A DNA stretch of 64,000 nucleotides from Bulleidia extructa W1219. GTDB taxonomy: Bacteria; Bacillota_I; Bacilli_A; Erysipelotrichales; Erysipelotrichaceae. The stretch covers positions 62,001-126,000 of the forward strand of contig NZ_ADFR01000002.1 in NCBI RefSeq assembly GCF_000177375.1. Direction: 5' to 3'. The position numbers were made by a program, and so were the translations under genes. Positions 54,779 through 62,780 of this stretch are shown in pieces. A model generated the notes under the pieces. That model worked only from the letters and a program-made list of their open reading frames with translations. It did not search any database and had not been told where the DNA came from. The number at the start of each line of letters is the position of its first letter. The stretch's first letter is position 1.

Positions 54779-56698
54779 TTATTCCTCCCCTAAATATTGT
54801 TTCCAAAGTCTTGCATACAGTGGCTCTTTCATTAATTCATCATGTCTTCCTTTTGCTACAATTTGGCCTTTATCCATTAAGATAATTTGATGAGCTTGCT
54901 TGATTGTATTCAGTCTATGTGCGACTATCACAAGATTTTTTCCCTTTACAAGATGAGATATTGCTTCTTGAATAAGAGCTTCATTTTCCGGGTCAGCATA
55001 AGCGGTTGCTTCATCTAAAACAATGGTGGAAGCGGGTTTTAAAATAGCCCTAGCAAGTGTTATACGTTGGCGTTCACCACCCGACATTGCACCACCTGCC
55101 TCGCCTGCTTTGGTATTGTATCCATCCGGCAGTGCCATAATAAACTCATGACAATGAGCAGCTTTGGCCGCAGCAACGATTTCTTCTTCCGTCGCATTCG
55201 GTTTGCCAAGACGAATATTATCCCTGATGCTGACATCAAATAAGAAGTTGTCTTGTGAAACAAAAGAAACCTCTTCGGCCAGTTGCTTAAATGAAATATC
55301 TGTTGTGTCTACCCCACCAAGAGAAATTGTACCTGATGACTGATCCCAAAAGCCTACTAAAAGTTTTGCAATGGTCGACTTTCCGCTTCCAGAAGGGCCT
55401 ACAAGTGCAGTTACTTCCCCTGGCTTAGTTACAAAGGAAATATTATGTAATACTTCATTGCCATCGTGATAAGAAAAACTTACTTTTTCAAATTCAATTC
55501 CCTTATTACTGTCAATAACCACCCTGTTTTCAGCATCAGGGCGCTTTTGAACAGGCATATCCAACAATTCTTTGATTGGTACCCAGTTGCTAGAAGCCAT
55601 CTGAAAAAGTTCAAAGCTCATCATGATGGCAAAAGCCTGCGGTAATATAGAAATGGGAAGGATTAGTGATAATAACAAAGTTTCCATGCTCATCTGACCT
55701 TGTCCGTAAAAATAAAAGGCTAAAGGCATACTCACCAGCTGTGGCGTCATCATTGCAGCGGTCATTAAGGCTCTACCTAACCAACTTTGTTTCCACCACT
55801 TCATCGTAGAAAAATGATAAAATTTCACGGCATCAGAAAATTTCCCATAAGAAAGCTTATCCTGTGCAAAGGCTTTAATGACTGGAATCCCACGAACATA
55901 TTCTGCACTTCTGTCAGCAACATTAGCATAGCTGGATAGCCAAACAGCCATCCTAGCACGATATTGGTACATCATCGCTGCCATACCGATAATGACAATA
56001 GGCAATGGTGCAAAAATAGATAAACCTATCCGCCAATCCACAAAAAATAAAATGATGACACAAAGTATTGGGTGTAAAAGCCGACTTGGTAATTCAGGCA
56101 TAAGATGAGCCACCCAGTCTTCCATATCCGCCACTCGCTCCATAATAATCACCTTAATTTTACCAACAGGATTATCAACCAAATATCCCATTGGAATCAC
56201 TTTTAGTTTTTCAAATAAAGCTTGCCTGAGCCTTGCAAGTATAGAAAAAGATGTTTTATGAGAAATAATAGTACTGAATCCAGTCAATATGAAATAAAGC
56301 AACAATGAAGCCATTGCCAAAAAAGCATATTTCAAAAGTTCATCAAAACCGATCGGAATGCCACCGGCTCTTTTTATAAGCCAGCTAGCAGCGTAAGCAC
56401 TGAAGAAATAAGTAGCAAAGCTAAAAAGCTCTCCAACACAGGCAAGAATAACGGAAATACGCATCCACCCTTTACACTCTGGAGCAATATTCATCAGCTC
56501 CTTGCTCAAGCCACCTATACTGATTTGCGCCTGCTTTTCACTTTTCTGCATATCATCCTTAATACGATTCAGAATTTCATCAGGAACATCCAGATTTAGA
56601 CTTTTGACCTCTTTCATTAAATCTTCCGTTTGTTTGACTTCCTTACTATCCAAAGTATGATGAAACTTTTCATCACAATGACACTTCTCATTTTTCAT
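54779..56698 (-). CDS. ABC exporter half-transporter with Cys/His-rich N-terminus (subunit 1)
   Basis: A 639-residue fused exporter. A cytoplasmic N-terminal extension of about 75 residues starts MKNEKCHCDEKFHH, a possible metal-binding cluster. Six helices follow, then Walker A GPSGSGKST, signature MSGGERQRITLARAIL (Met for Leu), Walker B IVLDEATAYADPENE and H-loop VAHRLNTI. The AEYVRGIPVIKAF block is the intact counterpart of the remnant at 29325. I chose ATG 56698 with AAGGAG eight bases upstream; a GTG at 56707 is the alternative. Confidence 0.87.
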   Translation of the reverse strand: MKNEKCHCDEKFHHTLDSKEVKQTEDLMKEVKSLNLDVPDEILNRIKDDMQKSEKQAQISIGGLSKELMNIAPECKGWMRISVILACVGELFSFATYFFSAYAASWLIKRAGGIPIGFDELLKYAFLAMASLLLYFILTGFSTIISHKTSFSILARLRQALFEKLKVIPMGYLVDNPVGKIKVIIMERVADMEDWVAHLMPELPSRLLHPILCVIILFFVDWRIGLSIFAPLPIVIIGMAAMMYQYRARMAVWLSSYANVADRSAEYVRGIPVIKAFAQDKLSYGKFSDAVKFYHFSTMKWWKQSWLGRALMTAAMMTPQLVSMPLAFYFYGQGQMSMETLLLSLILPISILPQAFAIMMSFELFQMASSNWVPIKELLDMPVQKRPDAENRVVIDSNKGIEFEKVSFSYHDGNEVLHNISFVTKPGEVTALVGPSGSGKSTIAKLLVGFWDQSSGTISLGGVDTTDISFKQLAEEVSFVSQDNFLFDVSIRDNIRLGKPNATEEEIVAAAKAAHCHEFIMALPDGYNTKAGEAGGAMSGGERQRITLARAILKPASTIVLDEATAYADPENEALIQEAISHLVKGKNLVIVAHRLNTIKQAHQIILMDKGQIVAKGRHDELMKEPLYARLWKQYLGEE

Positions 56699-56744
56699 AT
56701 CAATCACTCCTTTTTATTCGTATCAACCAGTTTATGCCTCAATA

Positions 56745-57350
56745 TTATTTTATTTTGCCTTCATCGTGGCGATCCATAAATAGTTTTACTATTTCAACAA
56801 AAAATTCTCTATTCTTCACAAAGCTATCCCTTGCTCCATCCAAAATTTCGCATCCTAGAACAATTGTATTCATAAAAAAGATTAAAAAATCGTTGGCTAG
56901 ATACATGTAATCACTGTTTTTTGCCTCTTGAACTCCTAAATATGTAGCACTTAGGGTTTCCTCAACCAAGATGGGAAATAATTTTTTTAAATCTTCATTA
57001 TTTTTTTGCGCCTGAAGATAGATGACATATACACTTATCAGTTCGTTGTCATCGAGCACTTTATCCACAATGATCTGCGCTATAGCATTTTTATCCAATC
57101 CTCCTGAATAATCCTTCAAAAATTCTTTCATCTTATCTACACGATATGCTATACCTTCTTTCATTAAGTCATGTAATATTTCCACCTTATTTTTATAATG
57201 GTAATAGACACCTCCTCGAGATAAGGATGTTTCGGTAATAATATCTTCCATTACCGTATCAGCGAATCCTTTCTTCAAAAAGACTTTTTTAGCTACATCT
57301 AATATTTCTTTTTTTCTGATTTGACCAGCTTTTTGCTTTTTGTCTTCCAA
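56745..57350 (-). CDS. TetR-family regulator of the ABC exporter operon
   Basis: A 201-residue TetR protein with helix-turn-helix TVMEDIITETSLSRGGVYYHYKNKVEIL (residues 31-58) and a helical ligand domain. It starts with TTG, preceded by GAGGAGG at seven bases. It is first in the operon with the two exporter genes. Two inverted repeats upstream are operator candidates, one shared with the ECF operon. Confidence 0.85.
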   Translation of the reverse strand: MEDKKQKAGQIRKKEILDVAKKVFLKKGFADTVMEDIITETSLSRGGVYYHYKNKVEILHDLMKEGIAYRVDKMKEFLKDYSGGLDKNAIAQIIVDKVLDDNELISVYVIYLQAQKNNEDLKKLFPILVEETLSATYLGVQEAKNSDYMYLANDFLIFFMNTIVLGCEILDGARDSFVKNREFFVEIVKLFMDRHDEGKIK

Positions 57351-57374
57351 AATAGCCCTCCTCTTACGGTCAAT

Positions 57375-57400
57375 AAAAACCGACAGCTTTGTCGGTTTTT
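57375..57400. promoter_or_regulatory. 11-bp dyad in the tetR leader
   Basis: AAAAACCGACA and TGTCGGTTTTT with loop GCTT, 25-50 bases upstream of the TTG start. It could be a terminator-like attenuator (T-run on both strands) or a regulator site (ACCGACA-N4-TGTCGGT). Sequence alone does not decide. Confidence 0.5.
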
Positions 57401-57416
57401 ATTTTAACACCGGTCC

Positions 57417-57436
57417 TAGTTAGCGTCAACTAACTA
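57417..57436. promoter_or_regulatory. GTTAG-N6-CTAAC operator before the exporter tetR
   Basis: TAGTTAG-CGTCAA-CTAACTA is a perfect seven-base dyad around a six-base spacer. The core GTTAG-N6-CTAAC equals the dyad upstream of the ECF operon at 32394-32409. Placement upstream of tetR fits an autoregulatory TetR operator. Confidence 0.65.
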
Positions 57437-57934
57437 AGAAATAATAGTTAATTTTAAAAGCTATTTCCCTATTTAACCACTATGATATGTGTCATAAATC
57501 TATAATCACTTTATAAATTAGATTCTTTATCCACTTTATTTACTCTCATTCCAAATAACCCAGCACACGAAATAAAAATATTTACACCACAAGAAGTAAT
57601 TGAAAAGCCTATAACAATCATGGGCGAAGTTGTGGAAAGAAGATTCTTAAAAGTGGTGATAAGCTATGACCAATCATGCCAATATATCCAACTATATTCA
57701 TGAAGTTTTAAACTATTATATTTTGCTAACAACTATAGATTTTTCAACATATAATAGAATCATGGAAAAACTACCATCTTATATTACTGGAATTATCATT
57801 TGGTTATTTATTATCTATCTTACTTATAGACATTATGCTGTTCCAATACGTAAGTATAAAAAAGATACCAAAATCACATGTAAACGAGAAGAAAAACCAA
57901 AAAACTTGAAATAAGAAAAATCAAAGAACAAACA
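57437..57934. other. AT-rich accessory stretch with decayed reading frames
   Basis: No complete gene is convincing. A plus-strand frame through about 57545-57700 (IFTPQEVIEKPIT...) lacks a start and ends in TGA; a frame at 57762-57914 encodes a single membrane helix and a basic tail but has no ribosome binding site. They look like remains of accessory genes. Confidence 0.4.
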
Positions 57935-58081
57935 ATGGCAAAAACTATTGTTAAACATGCTAATAAAGGTCAACCTGATGTTGATTTCGTTAAAATTGAC
58001 ATTAGTTCTGCTCATCAAGGTGATAATATGGCACATGAACCCAGAAGATATAACAAAGAAGTACTATTGAAAAAGTATTAA
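57935..58081 (+). CDS. small ORF upstream of the Abi unit
   Basis: A 48-codon frame starting MAKTIVKHANKGQPDV and ending LLKKY. It has normal amino acid composition but a weak ribosome site (AAAGAAC). I do not recognise it. It ends six bases before the -35 box of the putative small RNA, so it is unlikely to be part of that unit. Possible fragment of a larger mobile-element gene. Confidence 0.25.
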   Translation: MAKTIVKHANKGQPDVDFVKIDISSAHQGDNMAHEPRRYNKEVLLKKY

Positions 58082-58086
58082 AAAAG

Positions 58087-58115
58087 TTGACAAAAAAAAT
58101 CTAAATGTATAGAAT
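58087..58115 (+). promoter_or_regulatory. strong promoter for the Abi-linked small RNA
   Basis: TTGACA (58087-58092), 17-base spacer, TAGAAT (58110-58115): a near-consensus sigma-A promoter. Transcription should start around 58121, well before the terminator at 58161 and the Abi gene at 58219. Confidence 0.75.
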
Positions 58116-58120
58116 GAGCT

Positions 58121-58195
58121 TACTTAAAAGCTGTGGAAACTTGTGAAGCCCATTTGCGAGAAAAGGTCTACTCATTTGAGAAGACCTTTTTCTTT
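58121..58195 (+). ncRNA. putative small RNA upstream of the Abi_2 gene
   Basis: About 75 nt between a near-consensus promoter and a strong intrinsic terminator, with no ribosome site or sizeable frame. Fold by eye: CUUGUGAA (58140-58147) with UUUGCGAG (58153-58160), loop GCCCA; then the terminator hairpin. The order promoter, small RNA, terminator, toxin-like gene recalls type III toxin-antitoxin systems and ncRNAs reported beside AbiF-type genes. No tandem repeats typical of ToxI are seen. RNA function is inference. Confidence 0.55.
58161..58195 (+). terminator. terminator between the small RNA and the Abi gene
   Basis: AAAAGGTCT and AGACCTTTT pair, extended by CTCA/TGAG after an A-A mismatch, and TTCTTTT follows. 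Read-through would be needed to express the Abi gene from the same promoter. Confidence 0.85.
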
Positions 58196-58218
58196 TATAT
58201 CCACAAGAGGAGAATGAC

Positions 58219-59187
58219 ATGAAAAAATTCAATTCAGTTGATGAGCAAATCGAAAAACTAAAATCGAGAAATGTTAACATTTCAAATGAACAAATCGCAA
58301 GAAGATATTTAGAGCTCAACAACTACTATAATGTTATAAATTGTTGTGCACGTCCTTTTTTGCAAAATAAGGGAAATAGTGAAATGTATAAAGACGGTTC
58401 GAATTTTGATGAAATTATAGCTATCCATAAATTCGAAAATGCCATTAAACAAGATATACTAGAAAATTTACTATTAATTGAAAAACATTTGAAATCAACA
58501 ATTGCACATGTTTTTTCAAAATATCACCAAGAACCTTTTTCTTGTTTAGACAAAGATAGTTATAATTTCAACACCTGCACAATTTTAGACATTTCTACTC
58601 TAATTTCATTGATTTCTAAGAAAATCAATGAGCAAACAAAGCAGAAAGAGCCGAATTCTGTCAAGCACTATATTCGAGATCACAAAGATATCTCGATGTA
58701 TGTTTTAATTGATCATTTTACTTTTGGAAATATTGTATCAATGTTTAAAATTATGAAATTTAAAGAACGCGCAGAAATCATAGGTACATTTAACAAATTA
58801 TTATCTGAAAACATAGATGGCGTTGTTTTAAATATTTCTCCTCATAATTTTGATACAATGCTAGCCAACCTGTTATCTTTACGAAATACAACGGCACATA
58901 ATTCAAGTTTATTCTCATTTAGCACCAGAGCAAATATCTCATACATTCCAGCCCTTCATGATAAATATAGAATCAATGCAACCTCATCAAAGCAAAATCT
59001 ATATAGTAACCTTATCACTTTTGCATGTTTTCTACCAAGCAACGATTTCAAAAAATTTTATAATTCAATTTTGAAAAGAAGCAAAAAACTGAATAATAAA
59101 CTACATACAATTAGTGTTAATGAAATATACATGAAATTAGGTTTCCCTATTGGTTTTCACACATATCCAAATTTAATGCAAATATAA
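58219..59187 (+). CDS. Abi_2 family (AbiD/AbiF-type) abortive-infection protein
   Basis: A 322-residue soluble protein of the Abi_2 family, part of the HEPN ribonuclease superfamily. Conserved blocks: IARRYLELNNYYNVINCCARPF (24-47), FENAIKQDILENLLLIEKHLKSTIAH (72-97), DHKDISMYVLIDHFTFGNIVSMF (154-176) and the HEPN RX4H motif RNTTAH (222-227). These proteins stop phage propagation, probably by cutting RNA in infected cells. GAGGAG lies before the ATG. The small RNA directly upstream is the likely antitoxin or cofactor. The position beyond ssrA and AT-rich composition suggest horizontal acquisition. Confidence 0.85.
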   Translation: MKKFNSVDEQIEKLKSRNVNISNEQIARRYLELNNYYNVINCCARPFLQNKGNSEMYKDGSNFDEIIAIHKFENAIKQDILENLLLIEKHLKSTIAHVFSKYHQEPFSCLDKDSYNFNTCTILDISTLISLISKKINEQTKQKEPNSVKHYIRDHKDISMYVLIDHFTFGNIVSMFKIMKFKERAEIIGTFNKLLSENIDGVVLNISPHNFDTMLANLLSLRNTTAHNSSLFSFSTRANISYIPALHDKYRINATSSKQNLYSNLITFACFLPSNDFKKFYNSILKRSKKLNNKLHTISVNEIYMKLGFPIGFHTYPNLMQI

Positions 59188-59273
59188 CAATAAACTCAGT
59201 TGCATAAATTTGATTACAAGGTTAACCATCTATTAAGAAGCGAAAAATAGTACCTAATTACAGTTAGATATGT

Positions 59274-59300
59274 AAAAAACCGCCATTTCAAGCGGTTTTT
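59274..59300. terminator. bidirectional terminator between Abi and tmRNA genes
   Basis: AAAACCGC and GCGGTTTT around CATTTCAA, with A-run and T-run on either side; serves the Abi gene and the convergent tmRNA gene. Confidence 0.8.
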
Positions 59301-59311
59301 ATGTTATATAG

Positions 59312-59668
59312 TGGAGCTGAGGGGAGTCGAACCCCTGTCCAAGAGAAGTCCCACATTCGAGCCTCTACAGTTTAGTTACTTTGTCATAAGACGAATACTT
59401 TTAAAGTCACCAAAATATATTCGAATTTACCTATTCATTGTCGAAGGAATAAGCTAGGTTATTATTCCTCGTATCCGTTTTTTTACACTATTGAAAGAAG
59501 ACGGCTACTCTTCCAATAGGGCGCTGCGAACGCCTCTAGCGTTAAATTAAGCAGCGAATGCGAAGCTTGCGCTTCTATTTGTATTTGCGTTTAATTTGTT
59601 TGATGATTAGGTCATCACTCCACTGCCACCCGAATCAAACATTAACCTGTCGAAACCTTGACAGCCCC
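59312..59668 (-). ncRNA. ssrA: tmRNA (ssrA)
   Basis: The minus strand begins GGGGCTGTCAAGGTTTCGACAGG and ends GGACAGGGGTTCGACTCCCC plus TCAGCTCCA; GGGGCTG pairs with CAGCTCC as the acceptor, and the T-arm is intact. CCA is not encoded. The tag frame at 59588-59547 reads (resume GCA) ANTNRSASFAFAA then TAA. tmRNA rescues stalled ribosomes by trans-translation; smpB lies just upstream. Confidence 0.95.
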
Positions 59669-59701
59669 ATAAGATAACTATAGGTAACTTTTCTTTGAAA
59701 A

Positions 59702-60154
59702 TCAATAGCGCTTTAAAGCTTTCGCCATTTCCCTCTTCGCATCTCTTTCCTTTTGGCTTTCTCGTTTATCATGAAGATTTTTACCCTTAGCCAATGCAAC
59801 CTCCAATTTAGCCTTGCCGTTTTTTAGATAAATACGAACCGGAATCAATGTATATCCCTTCAAACGAACCTTTTGATCCAAGCGTTGAATTTCCAACTTA
59901 TGCAATAACAGCTTGCGGTCTCTTGTCTCATCCACATTGAAAATATTGCCATACTTATACGGAGAAATATGCAGCATCTTGACCCAAGCCTCCCCCTTAC
60001 GAATGGTAATATAAGAATCCTGAAACTGAACCTTTCCCAAGCGAATGGATTTAATCTCTGTACCCGTCAGCACCATACCACACTCAAAACGATCTTCTAA
60101 GAAATAATCATGTGCAGCACGACGATTGAACGCCACTACTTTTATAGAATCCAT
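59702..60154 (-). CDS. smpB: SsrA-binding protein SmpB
   Basis: A 150-residue OB-fold protein that carries tmRNA to stalled ribosomes. Typical blocks: NRRAAHDYFLEDRFECGMVLTGTEIKSIR, DSYITIRKGEAW and the basic C-terminal tail KGKNLHDKRESQKERDAKREMAKALKRY. I chose ATG 60154 with AAGGAG seven bases upstream; a TTG at 60172 would overlap rnr. Linked to ssrA, its functional partner. Confidence 0.96.
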   Translation of the reverse strand: MDSIKVVAFNRRAAHDYFLEDRFECGMVLTGTEIKSIRLGKVQFQDSYITIRKGEAWVKMLHISPYKYGNIFNVDETRDRKLLLHKLEIQRLDQKVRLKGYTLIPVRIYLKNGKAKLEVALAKGKNLHDKRESQKERDAKREMAKALKRY

Positions 60155-60168
60155 ATTTCTTCTCCTTA

Positions 60169-62448
60169 TCAATGACCGGAATGTTTTTTCCGTCTTTTTT
60201 TAGCGAAAGACTCTCGCTTTTCCTTTTTACGCTTTGGAGGCGAGGAATGAAATTTGAACTTTCGATCTCTTGGATTATCCCAATACGAAAAAGATTTTTC
60301 TTCCCTTTTATGTCTTTCCAAATTCTTTTTCAAACGAAAATCTTGACCCTTTTGCCTTGGAAGAACCAATTCAAAATCCACATTTCCCTTTTGTTTATTC
60401 GCTGCAACCACTTTAACTTTTACCGATTGGCCAACCCGATATACAACCCCGTTTCTTTTCCCAACCAACTCACTACGATCCTCATGAAATAAATAATAAT
60501 CCCCTGGAATGGAACGTGTTTGGACTAAACCTTCTACTGTATTTTCTAACTGTACAAAAAATCCAAAATGAGTCACACCTGTAATGATTCCATCAAAATA
60601 TTCGCCAAGATGATCTTGCATATATTCCGCTTTCTTCATATCCAAACAAGCGTATTCTGCATCACTACAATTTCTTTCTTGGATAGAAGCGTGTTCCGCA
60701 AATTCCCGATTGCGACGATTATCCCAATCTTTATCTTTCTTCTGATTTTCACCAAACATATATTTCCATAGCATACGATGAACGATTAAATCCGGATAAC
60801 GGCGAATCGGAGAGGTGAAATGTAAATAATCTTGTTCCGCTAAACCAAAATGGCCAATATCCCGAATATCATACCGAGCTTTTTGCATAGTTCTTAACAT
60901 CATCATATTCAAAATAGGAGCACTGTTTTCATCCTGAATACTAGTCAAAAATTGTTGTACATCTTTTGGCTGAACATTTGATGTTTTAAGGGTAAATGGT
61001 TTTCCTAATATCTCGGCTAAATGACGATATTCTTTCAATCGTTTAGCACTAGGTTCCTCATGAACCCGATAAATTCCCGGAATTCCATACTCCTTTAAAT
61101 ATTTAGCCACCGAAACATTGGCTACTATCATACAATCCTCGATTATTTCTTCAGCAACACCTCTTTGTTTTGGATAAATATGGATTGGTTTTCCCCTTTC
61201 ATCCAAGTCTATTCCCGTTTCTGGATGTTCAAAATTAATAGCTCCTTTATCTACTCTTTGATGACGAATAGCATCCGCACAATCTAACAATACTTCAAAA
61301 AAGTTACCCATATCCGCATATTCTTGAATGACACTTTCATTTCCAATGAGGATTTGATTGACCTTGTTATATGTCATTCTCCGCTTCGAACAGATAACAG
61401 AAGGGTACACATCGTATGAAACAATTTCTCCCTGCTTTGATATCTGCATTTCACAAGTTAACGTCAACCGATCCACTTGTGGATTTAAAGAACAAATTCC
61501 ATTAGATAATTCATGTGGCAACATTGGTACCACACGATCCACCACATAGGTCGAAAAAGACCGTTGTTGGGCTTCTTGATCCAAAGCAGTATTTTCCTGC
61601 ACATAACTCGATACATCCGCAATCGAAACCCACAAATGGTAACCATTTTCATCCTTTTCAACCGATACAGCATCATCAAAATCTTTGGAACTATCCCCAT
61701 CAATTGTTACAAATATTTGATTTCTTAAGTCCTTTCTTCCAATAAATTGAGAGGGATGTACTTCCTGGGAAATAGATTTAAGTTCTTCTAAAACCTCTTC
61801 CGGAAATTCCAAAGGAATTTCATGATCCACCAAGATAGAAGCAATATCCGTTCCCGGATCATCCTTATGACCAATCACTTTTAAAACAGTCACATCCAAA
61901 GGATCACCATAACGTGTAATATGACCAACTACTTTTAAACCATCAATCGGCAGAAAATCCTTAGAATACGATAAGCGAACTTTTCTTTCTTTCAGTCGCT
62001 CATCATCCAATCCCAAATATACTTTTTTACCTTTGGTAAAAATTGTACCGACAACGGTATCTTTTGCCCTCTCTTTAATAGCAATGACTTTTGCAAAAGG
62101 TAAAATCTTCAGAGCTTGAATCAAAACAAGATCTCCATTCATGGCCGTAGCCAAATCAGGAGCTTCAATTCGATATGAATCCTTGTCCTCTATATCCACA
62201 AAACCAACGCCCATTCGATTAACAGACAACCGTCCTTCTATCACTTTTGCTTGACTTTGTGTTAAAAATTCATTACGAGCATTGCGGAAAATAAAATATT
62301 CTTGTTCCATTTTCTCTAAAACATGATTCAACCGAATAAAATCCGCTGAAGAGGTCATCCCAAAAGATTCCAAGAGATGAGAAATCGTATGTTTATACCT
62401 TGGTTCTGTTTGTAAATAACGTAAGATTCTTTTTTCTAATTCTTCCAT
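60169..62448 (-). CDS. rnr: ribonuclease R
   Basis: A 759-residue 3'-5' exoribonuclease. N-terminal winged-helix and cold-shock domains (1-200), RNB catalytic domain with IFVTIDGDSSKDFDDAVSV (near 240-260), the FGLAEQDYLHFTSPIRRYPDLIVHR block, an S1 domain (YFDGIITGVTHFGFFVQL) and a Lys/Arg-rich tail. RNase R degrades structured RNA and non-stop mRNAs tagged by tmRNA; secG-rnr-smpB-ssrA order is common in Firmicutes. Confidence 0.96.
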   Translation of the reverse strand: MEELEKRILRYLQTEPRYKHTISHLLESFGMTSSADFIRLNHVLEKMEQEYFIFRNARNEFLTQSQAKVIEGRLSVNRMGVGFVDIEDKDSYRIEAPDLATAMNGDLVLIQALKILPFAKVIAIKERAKDTVVGTIFTKGKKVYLGLDDERLKERKVRLSYSKDFLPIDGLKVVGHITRYGDPLDVTVLKVIGHKDDPGTDIASILVDHEIPLEFPEEVLEELKSISQEVHPSQFIGRKDLRNQIFVTIDGDSSKDFDDAVSVEKDENGYHLWVSIADVSSYVQENTALDQEAQQRSFSTYVVDRVVPMLPHELSNGICSLNPQVDRLTLTCEMQISKQGEIVSYDVYPSVICSKRRMTYNKVNQILIGNESVIQEYADMGNFFEVLLDCADAIRHQRVDKGAINFEHPETGIDLDERGKPIHIYPKQRGVAEEIIEDCMIVANVSVAKYLKEYGIPGIYRVHEEPSAKRLKEYRHLAEILGKPFTLKTSNVQPKDVQQFLTSIQDENSAPILNMMMLRTMQKARYDIRDIGHFGLAEQDYLHFTSPIRRYPDLIVHRMLWKYMFGENQKKDKDWDNRRNREFAEHASIQERNCSDAEYACLDMKKAEYMQDHLGEYFDGIITGVTHFGFFVQLENTVEGLVQTRSIPGDYYLFHEDRSELVGKRNGVVYRVGQSVKVKVVAANKQKGNVDFELVLPRQKGQDFRLKKNLERHKREEKSFSYWDNPRDRKFKFHSSPPKRKKEKRESFAKKRRKKHSGH

Positions 62449-62466
62449 AAAACAACTCCATCATAC

Positions 62467-62493
62467 AAAAAACCGGTAGGATTACCGGCTTTT
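62467..62493 (-). terminator. terminator between secG and rnr
   Basis: CCGGTA and TACCGG around GGAT with flanking A/T runs; on the minus strand TTTTTT follows. Some read-through to rnr is likely. Confidence 0.75.
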
Positions 62494-62725
62494 ATTTAAC
62501 AACACGAATTGCAACAACTAGGATAAAGAAGATAACACCGAGAACCAACGTCATATTAGAAATCACTTTCTCAGATCCTCTTTCCTTTTGATTCGCAAAT
62601 AAGTTCAGTCCACCGTTTCCTGTAAACGCTCCAGAAATACCATCAGACTTACCACCTTGTAACAACGTTAAGACGATGATCAAAGCGGACACAATCATTA
62701 AAATTGGATTTAATACATTTGCCAT
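62492..62725 (-). CDS. secG: preprotein translocase subunit SecG
   Basis: A 77-residue membrane protein with two helices (about 5-22 and 55-74) and the intervening GGKSDGISGAFTGNGGLNLFANQKERG, the SecG signature. It is a small accessory subunit of the SecYEG channel. AGGTGG precedes the ATG. Confidence 0.92.
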   Translation of the reverse strand: MANVLNPILMIVSALIIVLTLLQGGKSDGISGAFTGNGGLNLFANQKERGSEKVISNMTLVLGVIFFILVVAIRVVK

Positions 62726-62780
62726 TTATACCACCTTTTTATCATAAGCATTATAGCATCTACTTTCTATTTCAACAACT

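Noticed and set aside
57666-57914. 82-codon ORF with one hydrophobic segment
   Set aside because: Neither its first ATG nor the inner ATG at 57762 has a ribosome site, and the area looks decayed; kept only as a note in the region entry.
59312-59345. attL/attR repeats of the tmRNA 3' end flanking the Abi segment
   Set aside because: I could not find a second copy of the acceptor/T-arm sequence within the window.
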